From positions 352,293 through 416,292 of the forward strand of contig NZ_JFYV01000001.1 of assembly GCF_000632225.1 (NCBI RefSeq): 64,000 nt of DNA, in the 5' to 3' direction. The notes below the pieces were generated by a model. That model did no database searches, had not been told where the DNA came from, and saw only the letters and a program-made list of their open reading frames with translations. The stretch comes from Sphingomonas sp. RIT328. GTDB lineage: Bacteria; Pseudomonadota; Alphaproteobacteria; Sphingomonadales; Sphingomonadaceae. A program made the translations under genes and the position numbers. Shown in pieces: positions 47,684-57,125 of this stretch; position 1 is the stretch's first letter; each line of letters starts with the position of its first letter.

Positions 47684-49209
47684 GCGGGCTGCCCATCCTC
47701 TCGATCATGCTGCTGATCCCCGCGGTTGCGGCGATCGCCTGCCTGTTCGTCCCCGCCGCGACCGCGCGCCTGCTTGCGCTCGCCGCCACCTTCGTCGATC
47801 TTGCGCTCGGCATCCTGCTGTGGGCGAATTACGATATCGGCGGCGCGCAATGGCAGTTCGTCGAGCACGGGCCGTCGTTCGGCTTCTTCCGCTGGGACCT
47901 TGGCATCGACGGCTTCGCGCTGATGCTGATCATGCTCAGCGTCTTCCTGATGCCGATCTGCATCGGGGCGAGCTGGCGGTCGGTGACCAACCGCGTGCCG
48001 GAATATATGGCCGCGTTCCTGCTCACCGAAACGCTGATGATCGGCACCTTCGCGGCGCAGGACCTGTTCCTCTTCTACCTGTTCTTCGAAGCCGGCCTGA
48101 TCCCGATGTATCTGATCATCGGCATCTGGGGCGGGGTGAACCGGATCTACGCCTCCTACAAGTTCTTCCTCTACACGCTGCTCGGCTCGCTGCTGATGCT
48201 CGTCGCGATGCTCTACATGGCGCAGACCGCGGGCACGTCGAGCATCCCGGCGTTGCAGACCTTCGACTTCCCGGCGCACGTCCAGACGTGGCTGTGGCTC
48301 GCCTTCTTCGCCTCCTTCGCGGTGAAGATGCCGATGTGGCCGGTCCACACCTGGCTGCCCGATGCGCACGTGCAGGCGCCGACCGCGGGATCGGTGATCC
48401 TGGCGGGCGTGCTGCTCAAGCTCGGCGGCTATGGCTTCCTGCGCTTCAGCCTGCCGATGTTTCCCGAGGCATCGGGCCAGCTGACCTGGCTGATCTTCGG
48501 CCTGTCGGCGGTGGCGGTGATCTACACCAGCCTCGTCGCGCTGGTGCAGTCGGACATGAAGAAGCTGATCGCCTATTCTTCGGTCGCGCATATGGCGATC
48601 GTCACGATCGGCCTGTTCGCCTTCAACCGGCAGGGGATTGAGGGCGCGATGATCATGATGCTCAGCCACGGGCTGGTGTCGGGCGCGCTGTTCCTGTGCG
48701 TCGGCGTGATCTACGACCGGCTGCATACCCGCGAGATCAGCCGCTATGGCGGTCTGGCGATCAACATGCCGCGCTATGCGCTGTTCTTCCTGTTCTTCAC
48801 CATGGCGTCGATCGGCCTGCCGGGAACCAGCGGCTTCGTCGCCGAATTCCTGTCGCTGATGGGCACCTATCAGGTGTCGACCTGGATCGCCTTGCTGTGC
48901 ACGACGAGCATCATCCTCGGCGCGGCCTATATGCTCTACCTCTACCGCCGTGTCGTCTTCGGCGAGCTCAAGTCCGACGACACGCGTGCGATGGAGGATC
49001 TGTCGCACCGGGAATTGTGGCTGCTCGCGCCGATCGCCGCGGTCGCTCTGTGGATGGGCGTCTATCCCGAGAGCTTCATGGCGCCGATGCGCAAGGATGT
49101 CGGTGTGCTGCTCGCCCGCATCGATCGCGCGGCGCCCCCGTCCGACTCCCAGCCGACTGCCGGCAAGCCCCTCGCCGCCGCGCCGGCCGCCCACGGAATG
49201 ACCCACTGA
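47680..49209 (+). CDS. nuoM: NADH-quinone oxidoreductase subunit M
   Basis: The 509-residue antiporter-like subunit. FYLFFEAGLIPMYLIIGIWG contains the conserved glutamate, and KMPMWPVHTWLPDAHVQAPTAGSVILAGVLLKLGGYGF the signature with the lysine helix. About 14 membrane helices. The C-terminus ends in a short Pro/Ala tail. ATG overlaps the nuoL stop. Confidence 0.97.
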   Translation: MSGLPILSIMLLIPAVAAIACLFVPAATARLLALAATFVDLALGILLWANYDIGGAQWQFVEHGPSFGFFRWDLGIDGFALMLIMLSVFLMPICIGASWRSVTNRVPEYMAAFLLTETLMIGTFAAQDLFLFYLFFEAGLIPMYLIIGIWGGVNRIYASYKFFLYTLLGSLLMLVAMLYMAQTAGTSSIPALQTFDFPAHVQTWLWLAFFASFAVKMPMWPVHTWLPDAHVQAPTAGSVILAGVLLKLGGYGFLRFSLPMFPEASGQLTWLIFGLSAVAVIYTSLVALVQSDMKKLIAYSSVAHMAIVTIGLFAFNRQGIEGAMIMMLSHGLVSGALFLCVGVIYDRLHTREISRYGGLAINMPRYALFFLFFTMASIGLPGTSGFVAEFLSLMGTYQVSTWIALLCTTSIILGAAYMLYLYRRVVFGELKSDDTRAMEDLSHRELWLLAPIAAVALWMGVYPESFMAPMRKDVGVLLARIDRAAPPSDSQPTAGKPLAAAPAAHGMTH

Positions 49210-50663
49210 TGGATTACGCCGCCAATCTCGCCATGACCCTGCCCGAGCTGATCCTCGGGGCGGGGGCGATCATCCTGATGCTGGTCGCCGCCTGGGGCGG
49301 CCCGGCGTCGACGCGCGCCATCTCCTGGGCCGCGGTCGCGATCCTCGCCGGCGCCTGCCTCGCGCTGATCGGCCCGGCCAGTTACGGCGGGGCGGCCTTC
49401 GACGGCCTCTACCGCGCCGATGCCTTCGCCGCTTTCGCCAAGGTGCTGATCTTCATCGCAGCGGCGGTCGGGATCATCATGGCGCCGGACTTTTTCGAGC
49501 GCACGCACGGCGACGATCTGCGCCCCGAATATCCGGTCCTGATTTTGCTTTCCGCCGCCGGCATGGGCCTGATGGTCTCGGCCAGCGACATGCTGACGCT
49601 GTACGTCGGCCTCGAATTGCAGAGCCTTGCCGCTTATGTGCTGGCGAGCTTCATGCGTCGCGACACGCGGTCGGCGGAGGCGGGCCTCAAATATTTCGTG
49701 CTCGGCGCGCTGGCGAGCGGCATCCTGCTCTACGGCATCAGCCTCGTCTACGGCTTCTCGGGGACGACGTTGTTCAGCGGCATCGCCGCCGCTTACGCCG
49801 GGCCGCAGTCGCTCGGGCTGCTGTTCGGACTGGTGTTCGTCTTCGCCGGTATCGCGTTCAAGATCTCGGCGGTGCCGTTTCATATGTGGACGCCCGACGT
49901 CTACGAAGGCGCGCCGACCCCGGTCACCGCCTTCTTCGCCTCGGCGCCCAAGGTGGCGGCGATGGGCCTCGCGGTCCGCGTCGCGGTCGAGGCAATGGGT
50001 CCGGCGACCGATCAGTGGCGCCAGATCGTCATCTTCGCCGCGCTCGCCTCGATCGTACTCGGCGCGGTGGCGGCGATCGGCCAGACCAACATCAAGCGTC
50101 TGCTCGCCTATTCGTCGATCAACAACGTCGGCTTCGCGCTCGTCGGCCTCGCCGCGGGAACGCCCGAGGGTGTCTCGGGCGTGCTGATCTACATGACCAT
50201 CTATATCGCGATGACGCTCGGCTCGTTCCTGATCGTGTTGCAGATGCGCGGCGAGGACGGTCAGCCGATTGAGAGCATCGCGGCGCTCTCCGGCATGTCG
50301 CGGACTCGCCCGGGTCTCGCCGCGGCGCTGGCGATCTTCATGTTCAGCCTCGCCGGCATCCCGCCGCTGTTCGGCTTCTACGCCAAGTTCGCGGTGTTCG
50401 ATGCGGCGGTGCGCGCCGGACTGTTCCCGCTCGCGGTGGTCGGTATCGCCGCCTCGACGATCGGTGCTTATTATTATCTGCGCGTCGTCAAGACGATGTA
50501 CTTTGACGAGCCGGCCCCGGCGTTCGTCAAGGGCAACAGCCCGATCGAGGGCGGTCTGATCGCGCTGACCGCCGCGTTCGTGTCGCCGCTCGGCTATCTC
50601 GCCATCCCGCTGCTCGGCGGCTGGACGATGAGTGCGGCGCACGCGCTGTTCCCGGCGATTTGA
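49209..50663 (+). CDS. nuoN: NADH-quinone oxidoreductase subunit N
   Basis: The 484-residue antiporter-like subunit next to NuoK. TLYVGLELQSLAAYVLASF, FKISAVPFHMWTPDVYEGAPTPVTAFFASAPKVAA and QTNIKRLLAYSSINNVGFAL are standard. The ATG at 49209 overlaps the nuoM stop by one base (TGATG). Its stop overlaps the TTG of birA, tying the cofactor gene into the operon. Confidence 0.97.
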   Translation: MDYAANLAMTLPELILGAGAIILMLVAAWGGPASTRAISWAAVAILAGACLALIGPASYGGAAFDGLYRADAFAAFAKVLIFIAAAVGIIMAPDFFERTHGDDLRPEYPVLILLSAAGMGLMVSASDMLTLYVGLELQSLAAYVLASFMRRDTRSAEAGLKYFVLGALASGILLYGISLVYGFSGTTLFSGIAAAYAGPQSLGLLFGLVFVFAGIAFKISAVPFHMWTPDVYEGAPTPVTAFFASAPKVAAMGLAVRVAVEAMGPATDQWRQIVIFAALASIVLGAVAAIGQTNIKRLLAYSSINNVGFALVGLAAGTPEGVSGVLIYMTIYIAMTLGSFLIVLQMRGEDGQPIESIAALSGMSRTRPGLAAALAIFMFSLAGIPPLFGFYAKFAVFDAAVRAGLFPLAVVGIAASTIGAYYYLRVVKTMYFDEPAPAFVKGNSPIEGGLIALTAAFVSPLGYLAIPLLGGWTMSAAHALFPAI

Positions 50664-51376
50664 CGATCCGCACGGTCGCCGCCACCGGCTCGACCAACGC
50701 CGATATGCTCCTCCTCGCGCGTGACGGCGCGGCGGAGGGGCTCTGGCTCCGCGCCGACCGGCAGACGGACGGCAAGGGGCGGCTCGGTCGGGCCTGGGTG
50801 TCGGAGCCGGGCAATCTCTATGCCAGCACGCTCGTCCGGCTCAGCCACGACGATCCGCCGCCGGCGACGCTCGCGCTGGTCGCCGCGGTCGCGCTGCACG
50901 AGGCGGTCGGTGCGGTCCTGCCCGCCGGCGGTCCGGCCGCGACGCTGAAATGGCCCAATGACCTGCTGATCGGCGAGGCCAAGCTGTCGGGCATCCTGCT
51001 CGAACGCAGCGGCGATGCGGTCGTCGTCGGCATCGGGGTCAATCTCGCGCATCACCCCGATCTTGCCGATCGCCCGACCACCAGCCTGGGGGCGCAGGGC
51101 GCGCCGGTTGCCGCGGCCGTCTTCGCCGAGGAGCTGGCGGAGATCTTCGCGCGATGGCTCGCGATCTGGCGGGGGCAGGGGATGGCGCCGGTCCGTGATG
51201 GCTGGCTGGCGGCGGCGCATCCGGTCGGCACGCCGCTCCACGTCCGGCTGCCCGACGGCAGCAGCCGCGACGGGCTGTTCGCGGGGCTTGAGGCGGATGG
51301 CGCGCTGATCCTCCACTTGGCCTCGGGCGAACGGCATGTCATTCACGCCGCCGACGTATCTGTCCTGAAGGATTAG
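50660..51376 (+). CDS. birA: Biotin--[acetyl-CoA-carboxylase] ligase
   Basis: A 238-residue biotin protein ligase without the N-terminal DNA-binding domain (class I). [37 protein letters not shown] (the biotinoyl-AMP loop, with GRLGR in place of the more common GRGRRGR) and [20 protein letters not shown] are the family motifs. It joins biotin to carboxylase carrier lysines. TTG start overlapping the nuoN stop (TTGA). This location is conserved in alphaproteobacteria. Confidence 0.95.
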   Translation: MTIRTVAATGSTNADMLLLARDGAAEGLWLRADRQTDGKGRLGRAWVSEPGNLYASTLVRLSHDDPPPATLALVAAVALHEAVGAVLPAGGPAATLKWPNDLLIGEAKLSGILLERSGDAVVVGIGVNLAHHPDLADRPTTSLGAQGAPVAAAVFAEELAEIFARWLAIWRGQGMAPVRDGWLAAAHPVGTPLHVRLPDGSSRDGLFAGLEADGALILHLASGERHVIHAADVSVLKD

Positions 51377-51378
51377 CG

Positions 51379-52161
51379 ATGCTGCTCGCGGTGGATGCCG
51401 GCAACACCAATGTCGTCTTCGCGCTGGTCGAGGGGCGAACGATCAAGGCGCGCTGGCGCATCGCCACCGATCCGCGCCGCACCGCCGACGAATATGCCGT
51501 CTGGCTCAGCCAGTTGCTCGCGCTCGAAGGCTATGAACGCAGCGCGATCGAGGCGGTGATCATCGCCACCGTCGTGCCGCGCGCGCTGCACAATCTGCAG
51601 GTGCTCGCGCAGAAATATTTCGGCAGCGAGGCGCTGATCGCCGGCCGCGCGCCGGTGCCGTGGAGCATGGCGATCGACGTCGACGAGCCGCAGAGCCTCG
51701 GCGCCGATCGCGCAGTCAATACGATCGCGGCGCATGCGCTGCATGACGGCGACCTGATCGTCATCGACTTCGGCACCGCGACGACCTTCGATTCGAGCGA
51801 CTATGCCGGCACCTACAAGGGCGGGATCATCGCGCCGGGGATCAACCTGTCGCTCGACGCGCTGGTCAGCGCCGCCGCGAAACTGCCGCGGATCGCGATC
51901 GAGGCGCCGCGCGGCAACGGCAGCGTGATCGGCCGCAACACCGTCGATCAGATGAACATCGGCATCTATTGGGGCTATATCGCGATGATCGAGGGGCTGG
52001 TGGCGCGGATGAAGGCGGAGATCGGGCGACCGGTCAAAGTCATCGCCACCGGCGGCCTCGCCACCCTGTTCGAACAACATACCGACGTATTCGACGTCAT
52101 CGAGCCCGACCTGACGATCCAGGGGCTGGCGATCATGTACCAAAACGCCCATATTGCCTGA
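51379..52161 (+). CDS. coaX: Type III pantothenate kinase
   Basis: A 260-residue CoaX with the ASKHA fold: N-terminal phosphate loop [15 protein letters not shown], the PGADRAVN-like segment [25 protein letters not shown] and the [15 protein letters not shown] loop. It phosphorylates pantothenate in CoA synthesis, is not feedback-inhibited by CoA, and needs a monovalent cation. It starts 2 bp after the birA stop, and both enzymes serve acyl metabolism. Confidence 0.95.
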   Translation: MLLAVDAGNTNVVFALVEGRTIKARWRIATDPRRTADEYAVWLSQLLALEGYERSAIEAVIIATVVPRALHNLQVLAQKYFGSEALIAGRAPVPWSMAIDVDEPQSLGADRAVNTIAAHALHDGDLIVIDFGTATTFDSSDYAGTYKGGIIAPGINLSLDALVSAAAKLPRIAIEAPRGNGSVIGRNTVDQMNIGIYWGYIAMIEGLVARMKAEIGRPVKVIATGGLATLFEQHTDVFDVIEPDLTIQGLAIMYQNAHIA

Positions 52162-52215
52162 GACGCGCTCGCGCCAATCTTCGGCCCGCCGGGCGACACT
52201 CTTTGAAAGACCTAA

Positions 52216-53871
52216 ATGACTCCCAAGACCAACGAACTTCTCTTCTGTGCCCTGGGCGGCTCCGGCGAGATCGGCATGAACGTCAATCTTTACGGCCATG
52301 CCGGCAAATGGCTGATGGTCGATTGCGGCGTGACCTTCGCCGATGCCGCCTATCCGGGGATCGACATCGTCCTGCCCGACCTGTCCTTCATCGAGGATCG
52401 CCTGGGCGACCTCGTCGGCATCGTGCTGACCCATGGTCATGAGGACCATATCGGCGCCTTGCCCTATCTCGCGGAAGACCTCGGCGTGCCGCTCTATGCG
52501 ACGCCGTTCACCGCCGGGCTGATCCGTGGCAAGCTGGAGGAAGAGGGCAACGCCCATCGCGTCAAGCTGCGCGTCATCCAGCCCGCCAAGGACGGCGGCA
52601 TCGCCGGCGTGCAGATCGGGCCGTTCGGCGTCAGCTTCATCGAATTGTCGCATTCCATCCCCGAGCCCAATGCATTGGTCATCGAGACCAAGGCGGGCCG
52701 CGTCTTCCACACCGGCGACTGGAAGCTCGATCCGACGCCGGTGATCGGCAAGCCGACCAGCCCGGCGCAGCTGACCCGCATCGGCGATGCCGGCGTCGAC
52801 GTGCTGGTGTGCGATTCGACCAACGTCTTCAACGCCGAGGCTTCGGGGTCGGAAGCGTCGGTGCGGGTCGGCCTCGCCGAGCAGATCGGCCGGGCCAAGG
52901 GGCGGGTGCTCGTCACGACCTTCGCCTCGAACGCGGCGCGGCTGCATACCTTGGGTGAGGTTGCCAAGGAGACGGGGCGCAAACTGTGCGTCACCGGCCG
53001 CTCGCTCGACCGGATCCTCAAGGTGGCGCGCGCGACCGGCTATCTCGGCGACTTCCCCGAGACGGTCGATCCCGAGACGGCGATGCGCCTGCCCAAGAAC
53101 AAGGTGCTGATCGTCGCCACCGGCGGTCAGGGCGAACCGCGCGCGGCGCTCGCCCGCGTCGCCGACGGATCGCATACGATCAAGCTCGATTTCGGCGATA
53201 CGGTGATCTTCTCGTCGAAGCAGATCCCCGGCAATGAGGTCGCGATCGGCAAGATCCAGAATACGCTGGCCGCCAAGGGCGTGGTGATGATCACCGAGCG
53301 TCAGGCGCACGTCCACGTCTCGGGCCACCCCGGCCGCCCCGAACTGTTGCAGATGTACAAGTGGATCCGGCCGGAGGTGCTGGTGCCGGTGCATGGCGAG
53401 ATGCGCCATATGATGGAACATGCCCGCTTCGCGCTGAGCGAGGGCGTGCCGCAGTCGATCGTGCAGAGCGACGGCGACATCCTGCGGCTGCTGCCCGGCA
53501 AGGTCGAGAAGATCGGCAATGCCGGAGTCGGCCGGCTGGTGCTCGACGGTGACGTCATCCTTCCGGCGGACGGTTCGACGATCAACGAGCGGCGCCGGCT
53601 TGCGATCAACGGCCAGATCTCGGTCGCGGTCGCGATCGGTCGTGACGGGCGCGCGCTCGGTCGCCCGCAGATCCGCGTCCAGGGCGTGCCGGTCGAAGAG
53701 GATCGCGCCGCCTTCGTCGAGGATGCCGCCGAGGCGGCGGCCGAGGCGATGAAGGGCCAGAAGCGCGAGATCGATCGCCGCCGCGAGGATATCCGCCTGG
53801 CGGTGCGCCGCGTCGCGACGCGCTGGACCGGCAAGAAGCCGGTCGTCGACGTGCTGATCGTCGAGGCCTGA
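52216..53871 (+). CDS. rnj: Ribonuclease J
   Basis: A 551-residue metallo-beta-lactamase/beta-CASP nuclease. The zinc motif HGHEDH is at 73-78; further motifs are HTGDWKLDPTP, CDSTNV, the beta-CASP segments VLVTTFASN and IVATGGQGEPRAAL, and HVSGHPGRPELLQM. RNase J has 5'-3' exo- and endonuclease activity and matures 16S and 23S rRNA in alphaproteobacteria. The 54 bp gap from coaX contains no clear terminator. Confidence 0.95.
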   Translation: MTPKTNELLFCALGGSGEIGMNVNLYGHAGKWLMVDCGVTFADAAYPGIDIVLPDLSFIEDRLGDLVGIVLTHGHEDHIGALPYLAEDLGVPLYATPFTAGLIRGKLEEEGNAHRVKLRVIQPAKDGGIAGVQIGPFGVSFIELSHSIPEPNALVIETKAGRVFHTGDWKLDPTPVIGKPTSPAQLTRIGDAGVDVLVCDSTNVFNAEASGSEASVRVGLAEQIGRAKGRVLVTTFASNAARLHTLGEVAKETGRKLCVTGRSLDRILKVARATGYLGDFPETVDPETAMRLPKNKVLIVATGGQGEPRAALARVADGSHTIKLDFGDTVIFSSKQIPGNEVAIGKIQNTLAAKGVVMITERQAHVHVSGHPGRPELLQMYKWIRPEVLVPVHGEMRHMMEHARFALSEGVPQSIVQSDGDILRLLPGKVEKIGNAGVGRLVLDGDVILPADGSTINERRRLAINGQISVAVAIGRDGRALGRPQIRVQGVPVEEDRAAFVEDAAEAAAEAMKGQKREIDRRREDIRLAVRRVATRWTGKKPVVDVLIVEA

Positions 53872-53877
53872 TCCCCG

Positions 53878-54162
53878 ATGCGCTGGACGTCGATGCTCGC
53901 GATCTACGTCCTGTTCTGGGCGTTCTCGGTCTTCCTGGTGCTGCCCTGGGGCGTGCGCACCACGCAGGAGGCCGGCGGCGATTATGTCGCCGGCCAGGCC
54001 GAGAGCGCGCCGCACGAGTTCCGGCTCGGCCGGCTGGCGGTGCGCGTGACGATCGTCGCGACGCTATTGTTCGCGCTGTTCGCCGCCAATTATCACTACG
54101 GCTGGGTGACGCCGGCGATGCTCGACCTGTTCGATCGCGCCGCCGTCTACAACGCAGCCTGA
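53878..54162 (+). CDS. DUF1467 small membrane protein
   Basis: A 94-residue protein with two helices (about 5-25 and 57-77). FWAFSVFLVLPWGVRTTQEAG with the W-G-V-R-T motif and the E-A-x-x-x-Y region identify DUF1467, usually found after rnj in alphaproteobacteria. Six bases separate it from rnj. Function unknown. Confidence 0.85.
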   Translation: MRWTSMLAIYVLFWAFSVFLVLPWGVRTTQEAGGDYVAGQAESAPHEFRLGRLAVRVTIVATLLFALFAANYHYGWVTPAMLDLFDRAAVYNAA

Positions 54163-54204
54163 CCGGCCGGTTCGGGCAACCGTACCGCAAGAGGCCGCTG
54201 CGGT

Positions 54205-54300
54205 CTCCCTCAGTGCTCCTGCGCACGCAGGAGCCCAGGGCCTCAGGGGCGATCAGTCGGTGTTCACCCTGACCCAAGGTCCTGCTTGCGCAGGAACACG
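54205..54300. repeat. REP-like palindromic repeats after DUF1467
   Basis: GCTCCTGC-GCAC-GCAGGAGC at 54215-54234, continuing CCAGGGCC to 54242, is the inverse of the unit at 15606-15633. A second related hairpin, TCCTGC-TTGC-GCAGGA, lies at 54280-54295. Such paired inverted units are typical of REP/BIME-like dispersed elements. The rest of the 203-bp gap shows no gene. Confidence 0.7.
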
Positions 54301-54365
54301 GCGAGCGCGAGCGACGGTACCCACGCTCACGAAGCTGTCACTCCGATGGATGCCCGGCCGGGCGG

Positions 54366-56669
54366 CTAGCGCAGCCGCTCGATCGCCTGCGCCAGCGCGA
54401 CGTATAATTTGCCCATATCCGACGACAGCAACGTCACGCTCAGCGGCGATCCATCGCGCTGGGCAAGCACAGTGCGCAACATGCCCTCAAAGTCGTGGAT
54501 GTAGCGGTTGACCGCATCGCGGAACGCCGCATCGTCGTCGTAGAGCTGCGCGATCTCGCGCGCGTCGCCGGGTTCGAGCACCCGCACCGCGCGGCGGGTG
54601 AAGACACCGCGGTCGCCCTTGAGATAGGCCGCCCAGGCGCTGTCGGTGATATCGGGGGCGAAGGCCTTGGTGATGTCGATCGACGCCGAGTTGAGCGATT
54701 CGATCAGCGCCGAGGCACGCCGCGCGAAGGTGTCGTGCTGGGCCTCCTCGCGTTCGGCGCGGGCCTCCTCGATCCGCGCCTCGACCAGCGCGCCCTGTTC
54801 GAGGATTTGGCGAACCTGCGCGGAGAGGCGCTCGGTCGCGCGCGTCGCGGCGGCGACGGCGTTTTCCGTGGCGTCGGTGATCGCCTGCACCTGGCGGGCG
54901 ACGGTGTCGCCGGTGGCGCGGCGCAGGGCCGCGGTGCCCGCTTCCTCCCATTGCGCCGCCGCATCGGGAATGACCGCGGCGAGCGTCTCGCGCGCCTTGT
55001 CGGCGGCGACCGTCGCCGTCTCGCGCACGCGCAGCAGCGCATCGACCAGCCGCGGCGCGGCATCGTCGGCGAACCGGTGGGTGCGCTCGATCGTCTCGTC
55101 GACCATCATGCCGAGCGCATCCGCCTTGGCGCGCCCTTCGCCGAGCGTCTGGAGCAGGCTGCCCGACAGGCGTTCGAGCGTGCTGCTCTGTTCGGCGACG
55201 ACATCGGCGATCGCGGCGATCGCCTCGTGCGTACTCTCCGCGGCGGTGACCAGGGCGAGCAGTTCGGGTTTGGCGGCGACGACGACCTGCTTGCTCGCCA
55301 GCACCTTGGCGTCGAGCCGCGACAGCGCCTCGGGCAGGGTCTCGTCGATCTCGCGCGCCGCGGCGTCAAGCGCGATCAGCAGGGATTCGGTGGTGGCGAT
55401 CGTCCGGGTCGCCATCGTGTCGCCGCTGCGCAACGCCTCGGTCATTGCATCGGCCGAACCGCCGAGCGCGCTGATCGACGCGGCGAGCATCTGCGATCGA
55501 TCGACGCCCTGGCTGTGCAGGCGATCGAGCCGGCCCTCGACCGCGCCGATGTCGGCGTCGAGACCGGCGAGCAACGTCTCGCTCGCCTTGCGCTGATCGG
55601 TGAGGCGCAGCGACACCCGGTCGATGACGTCCTCGATGCCGCCGATCCGCTCGGCGAGCACATCGACGCTGTCACGCGCCGCGATATCGAGCGCGGCCTG
55701 GTTGGCGCGCAGCATCGCAAGCATCGCATCGCCCTGCGCGGCGATGACCTTGCGCGCCTCGTCGACCGCATCGGCGGTACGGCCGAGCAGCGCGTCAACC
55801 TCGCCCGACATCGTCGCGGTCACGCTTTCGAGCCGGGCGCCGGCGGTCTCGCTGGTCGCCTCCATCCGGGCGAGATGCGCGGCGAGCTTCTGCGCGGCAT
55901 TGCCGGTGACGAGGTCGGCCTCGCGGCCCCGTTCGGCGAGTGCGGCAAGTTGCGCGGTGAGCGCGGCGGCATGTTCGCTCGCGGCGAGGCCGGTGTCGTC
56001 GAGCAGGTGCTGGACGTCGGCCACCTCCGCCTGCGCGCGCGGCAGTGAGGCGAGCAGCACGCCGAGGCTCTGCTGCGCATCGGCCGCTGCCTGCGACAGC
56101 GCATAGGCATGAGCCTCCGCCTGGTCGATCTGTTGCGCCATGCCGCGGCTGACCGTGGTGAGCCGTTCGCTCGCCGTGTCGCCCATCGTGCGCAGCGTGT
56201 CGATCTGGTCGGCGAGCTGGCGGCGGTTGCCGTCGAGCGCTTGCGCCACCTGGGCGACCGCGCGTTCGAGGCTCGCCGCCTCCGCCCGCATCGCCGCGGC
56301 GGTGGCGCCGAAGCGGCGCGCCTCGCGCCGGCTGGTGCGCTGCACCAGCAGATAGCCGACGCCGAGCAGCATCGGCACCACCGCCAGCGCGGCGATCAGC
56401 TCGATCAGGGCGACCGGCGGCAGCGTCGGCAGCTGGTCGCGCGCCAGCCAGAGCATGCCGACGACCCAGGCGAGGGCGACAAGGCCGAGCAACGCCGGCA
56501 CCAGCCAGCCGATTCGTACCGGCGCGGGGTCGGCGACCGGATCGGCCCACGGCGCCGCCGGCTCGCCCCATGCGGCGGTGTTTTCCGCCGGATATCCGTC
56601 GGCGAGATCGAGTTCATCCGCGGCGTGGGCGTCGCCGGTGGCGCTGTTCGCCCGCATGTCGATGATCAT
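54366..56669 (-). CDS. Large membrane-anchored coiled-coil protein, TipN-like architecture
   Basis: A 767-residue protein with an acidic N-terminus (about 1-50), two membrane helices (about 55-77 and 85-108) and then about 550 residues of helices rich in Ala, Glu, Gln and Arg with repeated A/L heptads. The last 110 residues are better ordered: SIDITKAFAPDITDSAWAAYLKGD, RIVLEPG-like VRVLEPGDAREIAQLYDDDAAF and LLSSDMGKLYVALAQAIERL. Two N-terminal helices plus a long coiled coil is the layout of the Caulobacter polarity protein TipN, but homology is not shown. It is divergent from the Hpt-like gene cluster. Could also be a chemoreceptor-like or spatial organiser protein. Confidence 0.82.
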   Translation of the reverse strand: MIIDMRANSATGDAHAADELDLADGYPAENTAAWGEPAAPWADPVADPAPVRIGWLVPALLGLVALAWVVGMLWLARDQLPTLPPVALIELIAALAVVPMLLGVGYLLVQRTSRREARRFGATAAAMRAEAASLERAVAQVAQALDGNRRQLADQIDTLRTMGDTASERLTTVSRGMAQQIDQAEAHAYALSQAAADAQQSLGVLLASLPRAQAEVADVQHLLDDTGLAASEHAAALTAQLAALAERGREADLVTGNAAQKLAAHLARMEATSETAGARLESVTATMSGEVDALLGRTADAVDEARKVIAAQGDAMLAMLRANQAALDIAARDSVDVLAERIGGIEDVIDRVSLRLTDQRKASETLLAGLDADIGAVEGRLDRLHSQGVDRSQMLAASISALGGSADAMTEALRSGDTMATRTIATTESLLIALDAAAREIDETLPEALSRLDAKVLASKQVVVAAKPELLALVTAAESTHEAIAAIADVVAEQSSTLERLSGSLLQTLGEGRAKADALGMMVDETIERTHRFADDAAPRLVDALLRVRETATVAADKARETLAAVIPDAAAQWEEAGTAALRRATGDTVARQVQAITDATENAVAAATRATERLSAQVRQILEQGALVEARIEEARAEREEAQHDTFARRASALIESLNSASIDITKAFAPDITDSAWAAYLKGDRGVFTRRAVRVLEPGDAREIAQLYDDDAAFRDAVNRYIHDFEGMLRTVLAQRDGSPLSVTLLSSDMGKLYVALAQAIERLR

Positions 56670-56768
56670 GGAACCCCCGTTCTTCGACGGCGAACCTACC
56701 CGTCTTCGCCTTGCTCATAAAGCAAAACCGCAACACTTGGTTAAGCTGTCGACTGCTACACGCCGGGA

Positions 56769-57059
56769 ATGGCTTATGATCCGGGCGCGATCGATGCGGC
56801 TTTGGCCGCGGCAGTGGGGGACGAACCGGCGCTGATCGCCGAGTTGCGCATGGCGTTCGTCGACAGCGCGGAGCGGGCGCTCGTCGCGCTCGAGGCCGCC
56901 GCCGACGAAGAGGCGTGGCGCACCGCCGCGGCGCGGCTCAAGGGGCTGGCGGCGAGCTTCGGGGCGGTGCGGCTGATGGCACTGGCCGGCGAGGCGGCCG
57001 ACGCGCCGCAGGACGCCGCGATCCTTGCCCGGCTCCAGCGGTCGGTCAGCCGGCTGTAG
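56769..57059 (+). CDS. Hpt-like helical protein lacking the phospho-accepting histidine
   Basis: A 96-residue protein of four to five helices with the order of histidine phosphotransfer domains: LIAELRMAFVDSAERALVALEAA before the central helix, and AARLKGLAASFGAVRLMALAGEAADA matching the family H-x-L-K-G-S-A-x-x-L/F-G-A helix and the E-x-A segment after it. At the place of the histidine is A55 (A-R-L-K-G). It therefore probably cannot carry phosphate and may act as a binding partner for a kinase or receiver. Start ATG at 56769. Divergent from the coiled-coil gene with 99 bp between. Confidence 0.75.
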   Translation: MAYDPGAIDAALAAAVGDEPALIAELRMAFVDSAERALVALEAAADEEAWRTAAARLKGLAASFGAVRLMALAGEAADAPQDAAILARLQRSVSRL

Positions 57060-57125
57060 CCGATCGGCGCGACAAAGCGCGCTCTGCTCTAGGCAGCGGC
57101 GGCATCACCGCCTAACAGCGGCCGG

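Noticed and set aside
51373..54015. 880-codon reverse frame opposite coaX and rnj
   Set aside because: Covers two well-supported genes and has shadow-type composition.
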